This document shows positions 18,591-27,075 of a stretch of DNA of 64,000 nt, piece by piece. The stretch comes from Leuconostocaceae bacterium ESL0958 (GTDB lineage: Bacteria; Bacillota; Bacilli; Lactobacillales; Lactobacillaceae): the NCBI GenBank assembly GCA_029433265.1, contig JAQTHT010000002.1:62001-126000 (forward strand). Reading direction: 5' to 3'. Numbering within the stretch: position 1 is the first letter of the stretch; every line of letters begins with the position of its first letter. The notes under the pieces were generated by a model that saw nothing but the letters and a program-made list of their open reading frames with translations, did no database searches and was not told where the DNA came from. Position numbers and translations under genes: made by a program.

Positions 18591-20014
18591 CGAGCCAACT
18601 GCTTTAAAATCGGCGCCCTTAGGAGCAAGAGCATGAGTCCATAGACCAGCAAGCCCAGGATGCCTTGCGAAGCGGTGGCCAACATGTTCTTTCCTTGATA
18701 AGAAGCGAGCCAAACCACAGCCCCGTACATAACCGCTGCCGCCAACAGGTAGCGCCAGATTCCAGTAAAGTGAGCCCAAACGGCCATGTCTTTGCGAGTA
18801 ACAAAAAGCTGGTAAGCAATGACGGCAAATTCAGCAATCGTGGTGGCCAAGGCTGCGCCGTTGACGCCCCAGAAATAAATGAAGACAAAGTTGAGAACTA
18901 TATTCAAAACAGCCCCGAAGGTTACGGACCAAGTAAAATCATTCAGGCGTTTTGTGGGAATCAGATACTGGTTCCCAATGACATTGGACCAACCGATAAA
19001 GACGATAATCGGCGTTAACCAAACCAAAGCGGGACCAACATCACCCCAGGAAGGACCCAAAAACCAAATCATGGCGGATGGGCCCACCGCTGCAATACCA
19101 AAGGCTAAGGGAATGGCGATGGCTGACACAAAGTCCATGGAGGCATGCAAAGCCTTCTTCATTTGTTCGTGTTCCCCAGCGGCAAAATGCGCCGACATTC
19201 TGGGCAACATGACCATGCCGACGGAAGTGACCAAGGCCAGGCAGACCTTGATGATCTTATCGGCATTATCATAAACACCCGCAGAGGCCGTCGAACCCGT
19301 CATGAAGGGCAGCATGGTTTTATTTAATTGTAAGTAAATTTGCGTGGCAATCGTCGGCAAGAACATCAAGAAAACAGGCTGCCAGTGCATTTTCAAATCT
19401 AACTTCGCCCACTTTGGCCAGTGGAACTGGCCGATAAGATAAAACCACATCGACAAGTTGCCGAAAACCTGCGATAAGGCCAAGAGTAAGATGTAGGCCC
19501 CAACATCGCTAGGTTTTTTAACGAGCACAAAAATCAACACCGTCATCGAGATTTTGATGAGCATATTCCGCAGAACAGTCTTCTTGAAATCCTCTAGCCC
19601 AATAAAGTACCAGGAAATGTCCAAAATACCAGAAATGACCACCCAAATTTGATACCAGAGAAAGAGCTGGTTATTGGCAATCCGCGTATTAACCGCGCCA
19701 CCGAGATAGATGAAGGCCACGTATAGCAAAAGTGCGACCACGCCTGCAATCGTGTGGATAATCTGGATTTCCCAGAACTTTTTCTGGCGTTCCGCTAGGT
19801 CCTGGTGAACGTAGGCAATTTCCCGAGACCCATAGGTAACAATCCCTAAACTGGCAATCAAGAGGAAGTATGTGGCCAATGAATTCGTCCAGGAAGCAAT
19901 CCCGACGCCGTCCTTCCCCAACACCCGGGCCAGGTAAGGCAGGGTAATGATCGGTGCAATAATATTTAATAGCTGATAAGCAGCATTATAGAGATAATTT
20001 TTTGCAACTTGCAT
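18575..20014 (-). CDS. wzx: Wzx-type polysaccharide flippase
   Basis: A protein of about 479 residues with 12-14 membrane helices. It starts MQVAKNYLYNAAYQLLNIIAPIITLPYLARVLG, with the conserved GxASWTNSLATYF next, as in the polysaccharide biosynthesis (MOP/PST) exporters that flip lipid-linked repeat units. QLNKTMLPFMTGSTASAGVYDNADKI and TSVGMVMLPRMS are typical internal motifs. Start: ATG at 20014, with AGGA 7 bases upstream. The GTG at 20020 is less likely. It lies 36 bases from the acyltransferase gene and is probably cotranscribed with it. Confidence 0.92.
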   Translation of the reverse strand: MQVAKNYLYNAAYQLLNIIAPIITLPYLARVLGKDGVGIASWTNSLATYFLLIASLGIVTYGSREIAYVHQDLAERQKKFWEIQIIHTIAGVVALLLYVAFIYLGGAVNTRIANNQLFLWYQIWVVISGILDISWYFIGLEDFKKTVLRNMLIKISMTVLIFVLVKKPSDVGAYILLLALSQVFGNLSMWFYLIGQFHWPKWAKLDLKMHWQPVFLMFLPTIATQIYLQLNKTMLPFMTGSTASAGVYDNADKIIKVCLALVTSVGMVMLPRMSAHFAAGEHEQMKKALHASMDFVSAIAIPLAFGIAAVGPSAMIWFLGPSWGDVGPALVWLTPIIVFIGWSNVIGNQYLIPTKRLNDFTWSVTFGAVLNIVLNFVFIYFWGVNGAALATTIAEFAVIAYQLFVTRKDMAVWAHFTGIWRYLLAAAVMYGAVVWLASYQGKNMLATASQGILGLLVYGLMLLLLRAPILKQLARFRSQ

Positions 20015-20050
20015 GAACACGTCCTAACTCAATCAGCGCTGACCGCAACA

Positions 20051-21091
20051 TTACACAATCCGACGCAGATAAGGAATTTTTTGAATGACCATCACTAGCG
20101 CCATCGATAGTAACCAAATCAGCAAAGGTAAAGCGAGTAGATAATACAGGGAATGGTTACTGAGTAAATGATGGTAATCAATATAATCATAAAAGAAATA
20201 GTGCAGCACATAAACCCCTTGGGAACTAGCGGCGACTGTGCGAAGGATTTTGCCCAACTTTGCACCCGGCTGCCAATTCAATAGATGGTTTTGAATAAAG
20301 ACAAAAATAGCAGCCGACCAGGTCAGTCCAAAAATACCCCAAATACTATAAACCTGGCGCTGATAAGCGCCTCTTTCTTGCGAAAGATAGATGGTCAGCC
20401 CAATCATGATGATAGCGGACAAGGCCCCGGCCAAATAGAGGAAGCGGGCCTGCTTTGCTTTCAGCGGGAAGTGCTTTACATACCAGCCTAAGGCAAAGAA
20501 AATAACGGAACCAGACACCCCGATACTTAAGCCGCCAATAAAGGCCGTGGGACTTTGCTGCTGTAAGTCATAATAGTAGCCAATCAGTCCTCCAAAAACA
20601 AGGCCCAGCAATAACAAATATTGGACTGTTCTTTTATTGGTAACCGTCATGATTTTTGAAAGAACTGGTGCCGATAAGTAAAAACCAATAATCACGTAGA
20701 AAAACCAGAAAATCGGTTGAATACTCCCATGCAGCAATTGATCCACGAATTGGCCATAAGTCTGCCAATGATTCAAAGCCAAGGAGCCCTTCTGTTGACG
20801 GTAGTAAAGAAACCAGATAATGGACCAACTGAGAAAGGGCAGCAATACCCGTTGTAAGCGCCTTTTAAAGAAAGACCAGCTGTCCATTCGCTGACGGTAG
20901 TCCAAGTTGTTGGCCCCCGAAAGCATAAAAAAAACGGGGACTGCCCAAATAAAGAGCACTTGCACTGCCACTGCTAAAGTCCAAATGTGGCCTCCTCGAT
21001 TACTAAAAGCGTAGCTAGAACCGTGTAAAATCACGACAGCCAGGGTGGCCATCACATTTAAAATATCCATGTAAGCATAACGCCGCTTCAT
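20051..21091 (-). CDS. Acyltransferase family 3 membrane O-acyltransferase
   Basis: A 346-residue protein of about ten helices with the opening MDILNVMATLAVVILHGSSYAF (histidine in the first helix), an arginine-rich loop (DYRQRMDSWSFFKRRLQRVLLPFLSW) and a later FYVIIGFYLSAPVLSKI. This is the layout of the acyltransferase-3 family, which moves acetyl or other acyl groups across the membrane onto surface sugars. Placed next to the flippase and an SGNH hydrolase, it probably acylates the locus polysaccharide. Ribosome site AGAGGG. An AT-rich TAAAAT box lies upstream without a good -35. Confidence 0.85.
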   Translation of the reverse strand: MKRRYAYMDILNVMATLAVVILHGSSYAFSNRGGHIWTLAVAVQVLFIWAVPVFFMLSGANNLDYRQRMDSWSFFKRRLQRVLLPFLSWSIIWFLYYRQQKGSLALNHWQTYGQFVDQLLHGSIQPIFWFFYVIIGFYLSAPVLSKIMTVTNKRTVQYLLLLGLVFGGLIGYYYDLQQQSPTAFIGGLSIGVSGSVIFFALGWYVKHFPLKAKQARFLYLAGALSAIIMIGLTIYLSQERGAYQRQVYSIWGIFGLTWSAAIFVFIQNHLLNWQPGAKLGKILRTVAASSQGVYVLHYFFYDYIDYHHLLSNHSLYYLLALPLLIWLLSMALVMVIQKIPYLRRIV

Positions 21092-21154
21092 AAATAACCC
21101 TCTTATGTCTTATTTTCACCAATATTGCTATTTTACCGCAATCCATCTTGTAAA

Positions 21155-21194
21155 AAGAAAAAGCTTTTGTAAAGTTTTTCTTTACAAAAGCTTT
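21155..21194 (-). terminator. Terminator of the SGNH protein gene
   Basis: Perfect 15-bp stem AAAGCTTTTGTAAAG (21160-21174) and its complement (21180-21194), loop of five, followed on the minus strand by a T-rich run. It separates the SGNH gene from the acyltransferase gene. Confidence 0.9.
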
Positions 21195-21206
21195 GCTAAC
21201 ATCTAA

Positions 21207-23126
21207 TCAGCGCAAGTAATAGGTGCCGTCATCACCAAAGTAGTAGTTAACTTGGTTAATCCGCTGCCAACCTTGCACAGCTCGACCATCTTGATCAGTA
21301 TAGTAAGTCATGCCCCAGGCTTGGCGCCAACCGGCATTCTGCCGCACACCATTGATAAACCAGTAGTAGGTGCCATAATAATAGCGGAAACCGGTATATG
21401 GTCGGCCATTTTCATACCAGCGGTAGCCCCCATTTTCAGGGGAACCGTCCCACAAATAACCGGAAGACCGCAAGTAGTAGGTCCCATCATGGCCGAAATC
21501 ATAGCGACTGCCGTGCAGCCAAACAACGCCTTGAACGGCCCGACCATCACGATCCGTGTAATAAGTCATGCCCCAGGCTTGACGGAAACCTTCATTTTGG
21601 CGAACACCGTCCACAAACCAATAGTAGGTCCCGTAATAGTAACGGAAGCCCGTAAATAATTGGCCATTTTCATACCAGCGGTAACCACCATTTTGAGCGG
21701 AACCATCATAAATATAACCAGACCAAGGCTGAACCCGGCCATCTTGGTCAATTCGCAGTTCCTGCCCATCCCGGTGGATGACCATGTTACGTCGCATGTA
21801 GAAGGTACCATCGTCTCCGAAGTAATACAAGTGACCATTAATGTTTTGGAAGCCTTGAACAGCTCGGCCGTCAGCGCCAACATAGTAGCGCATGCCCCAA
21901 GCCTCGTGCCAAGAATTTTCCTGTCGGATGCCCTTGTCAAACCAGTAGTAAGTACCAGCGTACTTTCTAAACCCAGTAAAGACCTGGTCATTTTCCAACC
22001 AACGCCAACCAGCGGCAGTATTGTAATAACCGGACAAGTTGTGTTTGTCGTAAACCTTCGTACTTTTACGATAGTTGTTGTTAGGATTTTCTTGAATGAC
22101 TTGGGCCACCCGATGACCAATCGCCTCATAGGCTGCCTTCGTTGGGTGAACGCCATCCGGAATCGTCTCGTTATGATTGCCGTCATTGACCACCCCAGCA
22201 TCGATGACCGGCAAGCCCATGGATTGACCAATTTCGCGCAAGACCTGCTTCAATTGATTCATCGAGTAGCCACCAGCATGAATCGTATCATTATTACCAC
22301 CATTCAGGTAATTGCCCTGAGGTAGCAGGAGATAAATTTTCACTGCTGGATTGGCAGCGTGAATTCGCTCTAAATTGTCTTGATAAATTTGAGCTACCTT
22401 ATCCAGAGGCATATTCCCATAGGAAACATCGTTAACGCCCAGTCCTACAACAATGTTGGTCGCCTCTTTAAAAGCAGGATTGGCAACCAACTTATCCGTC
22501 ATGGCCGTCATATCTTTTGTAATCTGCGTACCCGAAATGCCATACGTCGCCACGTACTTTTGATCCAAGTCCTTAGCAGCGTAAACATCAAACGATTGGC
22601 CGCTGTCGTCATAAGGGTTCCAGCCGACCGTAGTAGAATCGCCAAAGCCCCAAAGTTGGCCTTGTTTTTGCTGCTGGGCCGCCACCTTAGTTAAGATTCC
22701 TTTTTGATCCGCTTGATACGTGTTGCCATCAATAATTAATTGTTGCTGGTTGATCCGTAAACGAAAGGTAGCATCATCTCCAAAGTAATAATCGTGGCCA
22801 TCAATTGATTGTAAACCGGAAACCGCATGCCCTGTCTGATCGAAATAGTAAGTTCGATCATTGATGGTTGCCCAAGTACTGAATTGTTGGACATCCTGTC
22901 GATAGTAAGTCAAATACTCCCCATCTTGGCGGAGTTGGCCATTGGACATTTTGATGACCGTTCGCATGGACTCTGACAAATTTTGGGTTTTAGCAGCCGG
23001 ATCCAAATCTGCTGCGTTAGCACTGACCTTGTGTTGTACGACCACTGGTAGTGAGAGCAGCGAAAGTGCTACTAGCCCAACAAAGTACTGTTTCCCACCA
23101 TGCTGTCCCATTTGCTTCTTCCTCAT
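21207..23126 (-). CDS. Secreted SGNH/GDSL hydrolase with surface-binding repeats
   Basis: About 639 residues. The ATG at 23126 (MRKKQMGQ) has GAGGAAAG upstream; the ATG at 23138 has none. A signal peptide ends near VSANA (about 37). One YG-type repeat follows (about 75-115), then the SGNH domain (about 155-345): GFGDSTTVG with S164, the block II glycine in YGISGTQI, GLGVNDVSYG, and IPDGVHPTKAAY with D324 and H327. Three ~66-residue repeats fill the C-terminus, matching those of the GH25 and branching sucrase. SGNH enzymes act on ester-linked groups. With an O-acyltransferase next door, deacylation or acyl transfer on surface glycan or peptidoglycan is an inference. It is monocistronic between two terminators. 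Confidence 0.88.
   Translation of the reverse strand: MRKKQMGQHGGKQYFVGLVALSLLSLPVVVQHKVSANAADLDPAAKTQNLSESMRTVIKMSNGQLRQDGEYLTYYRQDVQQFSTWATINDRTYYFDQTGHAVSGLQSIDGHDYYFGDDATFRLRINQQQLIIDGNTYQADQKGILTKVAAQQQKQGQLWGFGDSTTVGWNPYDDSGQSFDVYAAKDLDQKYVATYGISGTQITKDMTAMTDKLVANPAFKEATNIVVGLGVNDVSYGNMPLDKVAQIYQDNLERIHAANPAVKIYLLLPQGNYLNGGNNDTIHAGGYSMNQLKQVLREIGQSMGLPVIDAGVVNDGNHNETIPDGVHPTKAAYEAIGHRVAQVIQENPNNNYRKSTKVYDKHNLSGYYNTAAGWRWLENDQVFTGFRKYAGTYYWFDKGIRQENSWHEAWGMRYYVGADGRAVQGFQNINGHLYYFGDDGTFYMRRNMVIHRDGQELRIDQDGRVQPWSGYIYDGSAQNGGYRWYENGQLFTGFRYYYGTYYWFVDGVRQNEGFRQAWGMTYYTDRDGRAVQGVVWLHGSRYDFGHDGTYYLRSSGYLWDGSPENGGYRWYENGRPYTGFRYYYGTYYWFINGVRQNAGWRQAWGMTYYTDQDGRAVQGWQRINQVNYYFGDDGTYYLR
21210..22060 (-). 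repeat. Three C-terminal surface-binding repeats of the SGNH protein
   Basis: Units at about 22030-21790, 21730-21470 and 21467-21210, each with [43 protein letters not shown] and FGxDGTYYLR. The first is the most diverged (AAGWRWLENDQVF, WFDKGIRQENSW). Confidence 0.85.
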
Positions 23127-23161
23127 CACTTTCCTCATTTACGATTACTTCTACAAACATA

Positions 23162-23190
23162 CAAAATAAAAACAGGGATTAATCCCTGTT
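23162..23190 (-). terminator. Terminator of the GH25 gene
   Basis: Perfect palindrome AACAGGGATT/AATCCCTGTT (23171-23190) followed on the minus strand by TTTATTTTGT, just past the GH25 stop codon. Confidence 0.85.
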
Positions 23191-23211
23191 CAATTTACTC
23201 GTTTCGTTGCT

Positions 23212-25059
23212 TTAGCGCAAGTAGTAAGTGCCATCAGATCCGAAGTTATACGTTTGACCATCAATTGTTTGCTGACCTTGCACAGCCCGGCCATCCTGGT
23301 CCGTATAATACTTCATGCCCCAGGCTTCGCGCCAGCCCTGGTTTTGACGGACACCATTCACAAACCAATAGTAGGTGCCAGCATAATAACGGAAGCCAGT
23401 ATACAATTGTCCATTTTCGTACCAACGATAGCCGCCATTTTCAGATGAACCATCATAAATGTAGCCTGAATGTGGCTGCAAAACACCATCTGCATCGGCA
23501 GTATATTGCTGCCCATTGGCTGTTACGACCGCATTGATACGGAGGTTGTAAGTTCCGTTGTCCCCAAAGTAATAGGACTTGCCATCAATATTTTGTAGAC
23601 CTTGCACTGCACGGCCATCTTGGTCCGTGTAATACTTCATACCCCAGGCTTCGCGCCAGCCTTGGTTTTGACGGACACCGTCAATGAACCAGTAGTAGGT
23701 CCCGGCGTAATAACGGAAGCCAGTAAAGAGCTTACCTTTTTCATACCAACGATAACCACCATTCTGGTCTGAGCCATCATAAAGGTAACCAGTTGAACGC
23801 AAGTAGTAAGTACCGTCCTGGCCAAAGTTTAGCTTTTGGCCATTAATGGTCTGAACCCCTTGGACCGCACGGCCATTTTCATCCGTATAGTAAGTCATCC
23901 CCCAAGCTTGGCGGAAGCCTTGATTTTGCCGAACACCATTCATAAACCAGTAGTAGGTGCCGGCATAGTAACGGAAGCCGGTATACAATTGGCCATTTTC
24001 ATACCAGCGGTAACCGCCATTTTGAGCGGAACCATCATAGATATAACCAGACCAAGGGTGCGCAACCCCCTGATCATCTAATTGCATTTGCTGGCCATTA
24101 TCCGTGACAATCGTATTCAACTGCATGGCGTGGTTATTATCGAAGTAGTACCGTTTGCCATCAATCGTCTGCCAACCTTGAACTGGTCGACCATCGTTAC
24201 CCAAATAAATTCGGTGACCATTTTGATCTTGCCAAGTATTTTTCGGCTGGTCAGCAGTGTCTGCATTACTTTTTGCTTCGGAAGCTTTATCCGCAGGATC
24301 ATTGTCATGATTCCGAGCAACATCAGAAGCCATCGCTTCGTAATCGACCGACATGTCAAAGCTACCATTAATGCCAGGAATGTGAGCGTTAGACGTCCAC
24401 TGCCACATACCATACTGGCGGTGCCACAAATCTTGTGAAGAAGGTTCGTATGGATAGGAGGCAATCCAAATCATCTTATTATCAACGAAGGAAGTATCCA
24501 AATGTTGGGAAGTAATGTAGTACTGATACGTATACAACCCGACCCGATTAAAGCCGCGGCTGACCAATTGGTCATGGAAAGCCCGCGCGTTGTCTGAAGT
24601 CGTTGCAGTCTTGGTCTCGTTTGCTTCCAAATCATCCACTAACAAATCATTGCTACTGAGGCCCAACTGACTGGCATAATCAGCAAAATAATTGGCTTCC
24701 GCCCGTGCTTCATCCTGGTTGCTATAACGGGAGAAATGATAAACAGAAACACGCAAGCCAGCGGCCTTAGCATTATCAATCTGTTCCTTAGCATAGGGAT
24801 TATGATAAGAAGTTTCTTCCGTAATCTTGACGATTACCCCGCGGACCCCTTTTGACTTCATATTTTCAAAATCAGCAACCGACAAATGTCCTTGGTGGGA
24901 AGAAACATCCACCACATCCATTGGTGGTCGTGTGCTATCCCCAATATTAACGGAGGCAATGCTCTGGGCATCCGCCCGGTGCGTCTGACTAATCGCTGTG
25001 CCGGCCACGCCGAAGGCGGAAACGGCAGCTAGCGTCAGTAACGAGTTTCTTAAATTCAT
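23212..25059 (-). CDS. GH25 muramidase (lysozyme) with surface-binding repeats
   Basis: A 615-residue secreted protein. The signal peptide ends near THRADA (about 31). The GH25 domain (about 45-245) has the catalytic-face motifs VVDVSSHQGHLSV, VIVKITEETSYHNPYA, VSVYHFSRY and LLVDDLEANE (the DxE pair), and ends QWTSNAHIPGINGSFDMSVDY. One YG repeat (GWQTIDGKRYYFDNN) and three ~66-residue repeats follow. It cleaves the beta-1,4 bond after N-acetylmuramic acid in peptidoglycan. The repeats probably hold it at the cell surface. It follows the 130-residue membrane protein gene by 18 bases and shares its transcript. Confidence 0.93.
   Translation of the reverse strand: MNLRNSLLTLAAVSAFGVAGTAISQTHRADAQSIASVNIGDSTRPPMDVVDVSSHQGHLSVADFENMKSKGVRGVIVKITEETSYHNPYAKEQIDNAKAAGLRVSVYHFSRYSNQDEARAEANYFADYASQLGLSSNDLLVDDLEANETKTATTSDNARAFHDQLVSRGFNRVGLYTYQYYITSQHLDTSFVDNKMIWIASYPYEPSSQDLWHRQYGMWQWTSNAHIPGINGSFDMSVDYEAMASDVARNHDNDPADKASEAKSNADTADQPKNTWQDQNGHRIYLGNDGRPVQGWQTIDGKRYYFDNNHAMQLNTIVTDNGQQMQLDDQGVAHPWSGYIYDGSAQNGGYRWYENGQLYTGFRYYAGTYYWFMNGVRQNQGFRQAWGMTYYTDENGRAVQGVQTINGQKLNFGQDGTYYLRSTGYLYDGSDQNGGYRWYEKGKLFTGFRYYAGTYYWFIDGVRQNQGWREAWGMKYYTDQDGRAVQGLQNIDGKSYYFGDNGTYNLRINAVVTANGQQYTADADGVLQPHSGYIYDGSSENGGYRWYENGQLYTGFRYYAGTYYWFVNGVRQNQGWREAWGMKYYTDQDGRAVQGQQTIDGQTYNFGSDGTYYLR
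23215..24060 (-). repeat. Three C-terminal surface-binding repeats of the GH25 protein
   Basis: Units at about 24060-23790, 23787-23540 and 23470-23215. They are nearly identical to one another and close to those of the branching sucrase (shared [19 protein letters not shown] and [13 protein letters not shown]). Sequence identity extends to the DNA, so recombination between the loci is plausible. Confidence 0.85.
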
Positions 25060-25077
25060 AGCAATCCTTCTTTCTGT

Positions 25078-25470
25078 TTACCGATAATTTTCTTTCGCAT
25101 AGGTAACAACGGAGACCCCGTTATTTTGAGCACCATTGATGATTTGTTGAATATCTGAGGGTGCCCACTGGTCAGCAGGTAGTCCAGCGGCCGTTAACTG
25201 CGCCTGAACTTGTGCTACTTCTGATTTCGACACTTCCTTTGGTTCCTGCTGGTCGGTTGGAGCAGCAGATTGACTACTGCTTGCGCTAGCCTGCTGCTGT
25301 TTGGAAGACTGAGCAGGTTGCGTCGACTTACTACTAGCCACCGTCTGCCGGTGACTAGTCGATTCTTCTTTGCTGTCGCCGTGACGGCTACTTTGTCCCA
25401 ATAGATAAAGGCCAACCAATCCAGCCAACACTAGCACGACCAGGACGGTCCAAACCGTTTTCTTTTTCAT
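25078..25470 (-). CDS. Membrane-anchored small protein of unknown function
   Basis: 130 residues. KKK, then one hydrophobic helix (about 6-25, VWTVLVVLVLAGLVGLYLLG), then a Ser/Gln/Lys-rich low-complexity spacer (about 27-75) and a compact acidic C-terminal domain (about 78-130, VAQVQAQLTAAGLPADQWAP, IIQIINGAQNN-like) ending YAKENYR. The topology is a single anchor with the domain outside the cell. I do not recognise the domain. It is the first gene of the GH25 transcript, so a role in muramidase control or wall turnover is possible but unproven. Confidence 0.7.
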   Translation of the reverse strand: MKKKTVWTVLVVLVLAGLVGLYLLGQSSRHGDSKEESTSHRQTVASSKSTQPAQSSKQQQASASSSQSAAPTDQQEPKEVSKSEVAQVQAQLTAAGLPADQWAPSDIQQIINGAQNNGVSVVTYAKENYR

Positions 25471-25540
25471 CAGCTACCCCTCTGCATCATTCAATAAACG
25501 AATATTTTCACGTTCCCTGTACTATTCTACTCATCTCACG

Positions 25541-25580
25541 AAAAAAAGACCAGTTTTTTGCCTGGTCTTTACCATTTTTT
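25541..25580. terminator. Terminator between mgtE and the GH25 operon
   Basis: Stem AAAGACCAG (25545-25553) with CTGGTCTTT (25562-25570). On the minus strand it is followed by TTTTTTT, serving mgtE. The plus-strand side also has a T run but no plus gene to serve. Confidence 0.8.
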
Positions 25581-25659
25581 TGCGTTTTCAAGTATTACCT
25601 ACTAGCACAGCATTCAACCAGAGTCGCCGCAATTATTCATAACGGTACTGGCCAAAGCC

Positions 25660-27027
25660 CTATTTGCCAACAAAAGCATCCAGCATCATAGCAGCTAGCC
25701 CGAAGTAGACCAGCAGCGCAGCCCAGTCACAGACTGTCGTGACCAAGGGGCCGTTGATGACCGCTGGATCGAAGTTGAGCTTGTTGAAGAGAGCTGGAAT
25801 GGCATGGGCGATTAAAGCAGCTAGCCAAATGCCGATGGCAATGGAGAGCGCAATGGTCAAGGCCAGTTGGTCATTGCCCTGCCAGAACATCACGATCAGC
25901 CCGAGGACGAAGCCAGCCACAACTGCCAGGATGGCAGCGGAGATCAATTCAGAGACCAGGTTCTTCCAGCCTGATTTTTCGCTACCCGTGCCGAAGTGGC
26001 GAATCGCAAGTGCCAAGGACTGCGTCCCGGCATTCCCAGCGGTCCCAGCAATAATGGGAATAAAGGCAGCCAGAATTGGCGCCTGGCGGATGGTCGATTC
26101 AAAGGCATTGACCGAAAAAGTTGTCACAAGGCCTAAGAGGAGAAGGGATAGCAACCAAGGAATCCGTTTAACAGCAGAATGCCAAGCGCTGTCGTCCGTA
26201 TCGGACACATCCACTGCTGCTAGCCCCGAATACTCTTCCCGGGCTTCCTCATCAATGACATCGACAATATCGTCGACCGTGACAATGCCGAGCAAGCGGC
26301 CATCATCATCCGTCACGGGGATCGAAAAGAAGTTATAGTCCGCAACCACCTGGGCCACGTCCCGTTGGTCATCGCCCGCTTTGACGGAAACAACCCGGGT
26401 ATTAGTAATCTGGTCGACCGTCATGTCATCCGGGTGAATCAACAAATCCCGCAGGGAGGCAACGCCAATCAGCCGATGGCCATCATCTACGACATAGACA
26501 TAAGTAATGGACTCGGCATCCTCCGCCTGTTTTTTGACCTGACCCAGTACGTCTTCAATGGTGGCCCCTTGGTGCACGGCCAAATACTCCGTAGCCATGA
26601 GGGCGCCGGCTGTTTGATCTTCATAACGAATCAGCCGGCGAATTTTCTGAGCCTCGTCCTTGGTCATCAAGGACAAATAAGTCGCTACAGTCCGCTGGTT
26701 CATCGCTTGCATCAAATCAGCTTCGTTATCCGCAAACATTTTTTGTAACACGTTGGCACCACGTTGTGGTGGCATTTCTGCTAACAATCGAACGATGTCC
26801 TCTTGGTCGATTTCCAAGTTGTCGAAAACCGTTGCCAGCGTTTCATCGTCCATAATCCGCCAAGCCACGCCGCGAATGTTTTCGGGTAAAGCAGCATAAA
26901 CCTGACCCATTTCAAAATCGTGGAGCTGGGTAAAGCGGTTCATAAATTGATCGTCTTGACCGGATTCAATAAAATCCGTTAACGAATGTACCGTCTGGTC
27001 CAATTGTTGGTCCTGATCAAAGTCCAT
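25660..27027 (-). CDS. mgtE: MgtE-family magnesium transporter
   Basis: A 455-residue protein in the standard MgtE order: N-terminal helical domain (about 20-130), paired CBS domains (about 135-260, with TAGALMATEYLAV and FFSIPVTDDDGRLLGIVTVDD), a connecting acidic helix, then five membrane helices (about 285-455) with PILAAFIPIIAGTAGNAGTQS and DPAVINGPLVTTVCD. The channel admits Mg2+ and is gated by Mg2+ bound to the cytosolic domains. It lies 48 bases downstream of the pseudouridine synthase gene and is probably the last gene of the relQ-nadK-rluD-mgtE transcript. Confidence 0.96.
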   Translation of the reverse strand: MDFDQDQQLDQTVHSLTDFIESGQDDQFMNRFTQLHDFEMGQVYAALPENIRGVAWRIMDDETLATVFDNLEIDQEDIVRLLAEMPPQRGANVLQKMFADNEADLMQAMNQRTVATYLSLMTKDEAQKIRRLIRYEDQTAGALMATEYLAVHQGATIEDVLGQVKKQAEDAESITYVYVVDDGHRLIGVASLRDLLIHPDDMTVDQITNTRVVSVKAGDDQRDVAQVVADYNFFSIPVTDDDGRLLGIVTVDDIVDVIDEEAREEYSGLAAVDVSDTDDSAWHSAVKRIPWLLSLLLLGLVTTFSVNAFESTIRQAPILAAFIPIIAGTAGNAGTQSLALAIRHFGTGSEKSGWKNLVSELISAAILAVVAGFVLGLIVMFWQGNDQLALTIALSIAIGIWLAALIAHAIPALFNKLNFDPAVINGPLVTTVCDWAALLVYFGLAAMMLDAFVGK

Positions 27028-27075
27028 GAAAGTTATCCTCTTGCATCTTCATTCGCAAATCAAGGCTGATTTACG

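Noticed and set aside
21252-24438. Plus-strand frames opposite the surface repeats of the SGNH and GH25 genes
   Set aside because: Their repetition follows the minus-strand repeats; no start signals and no plausible protein.
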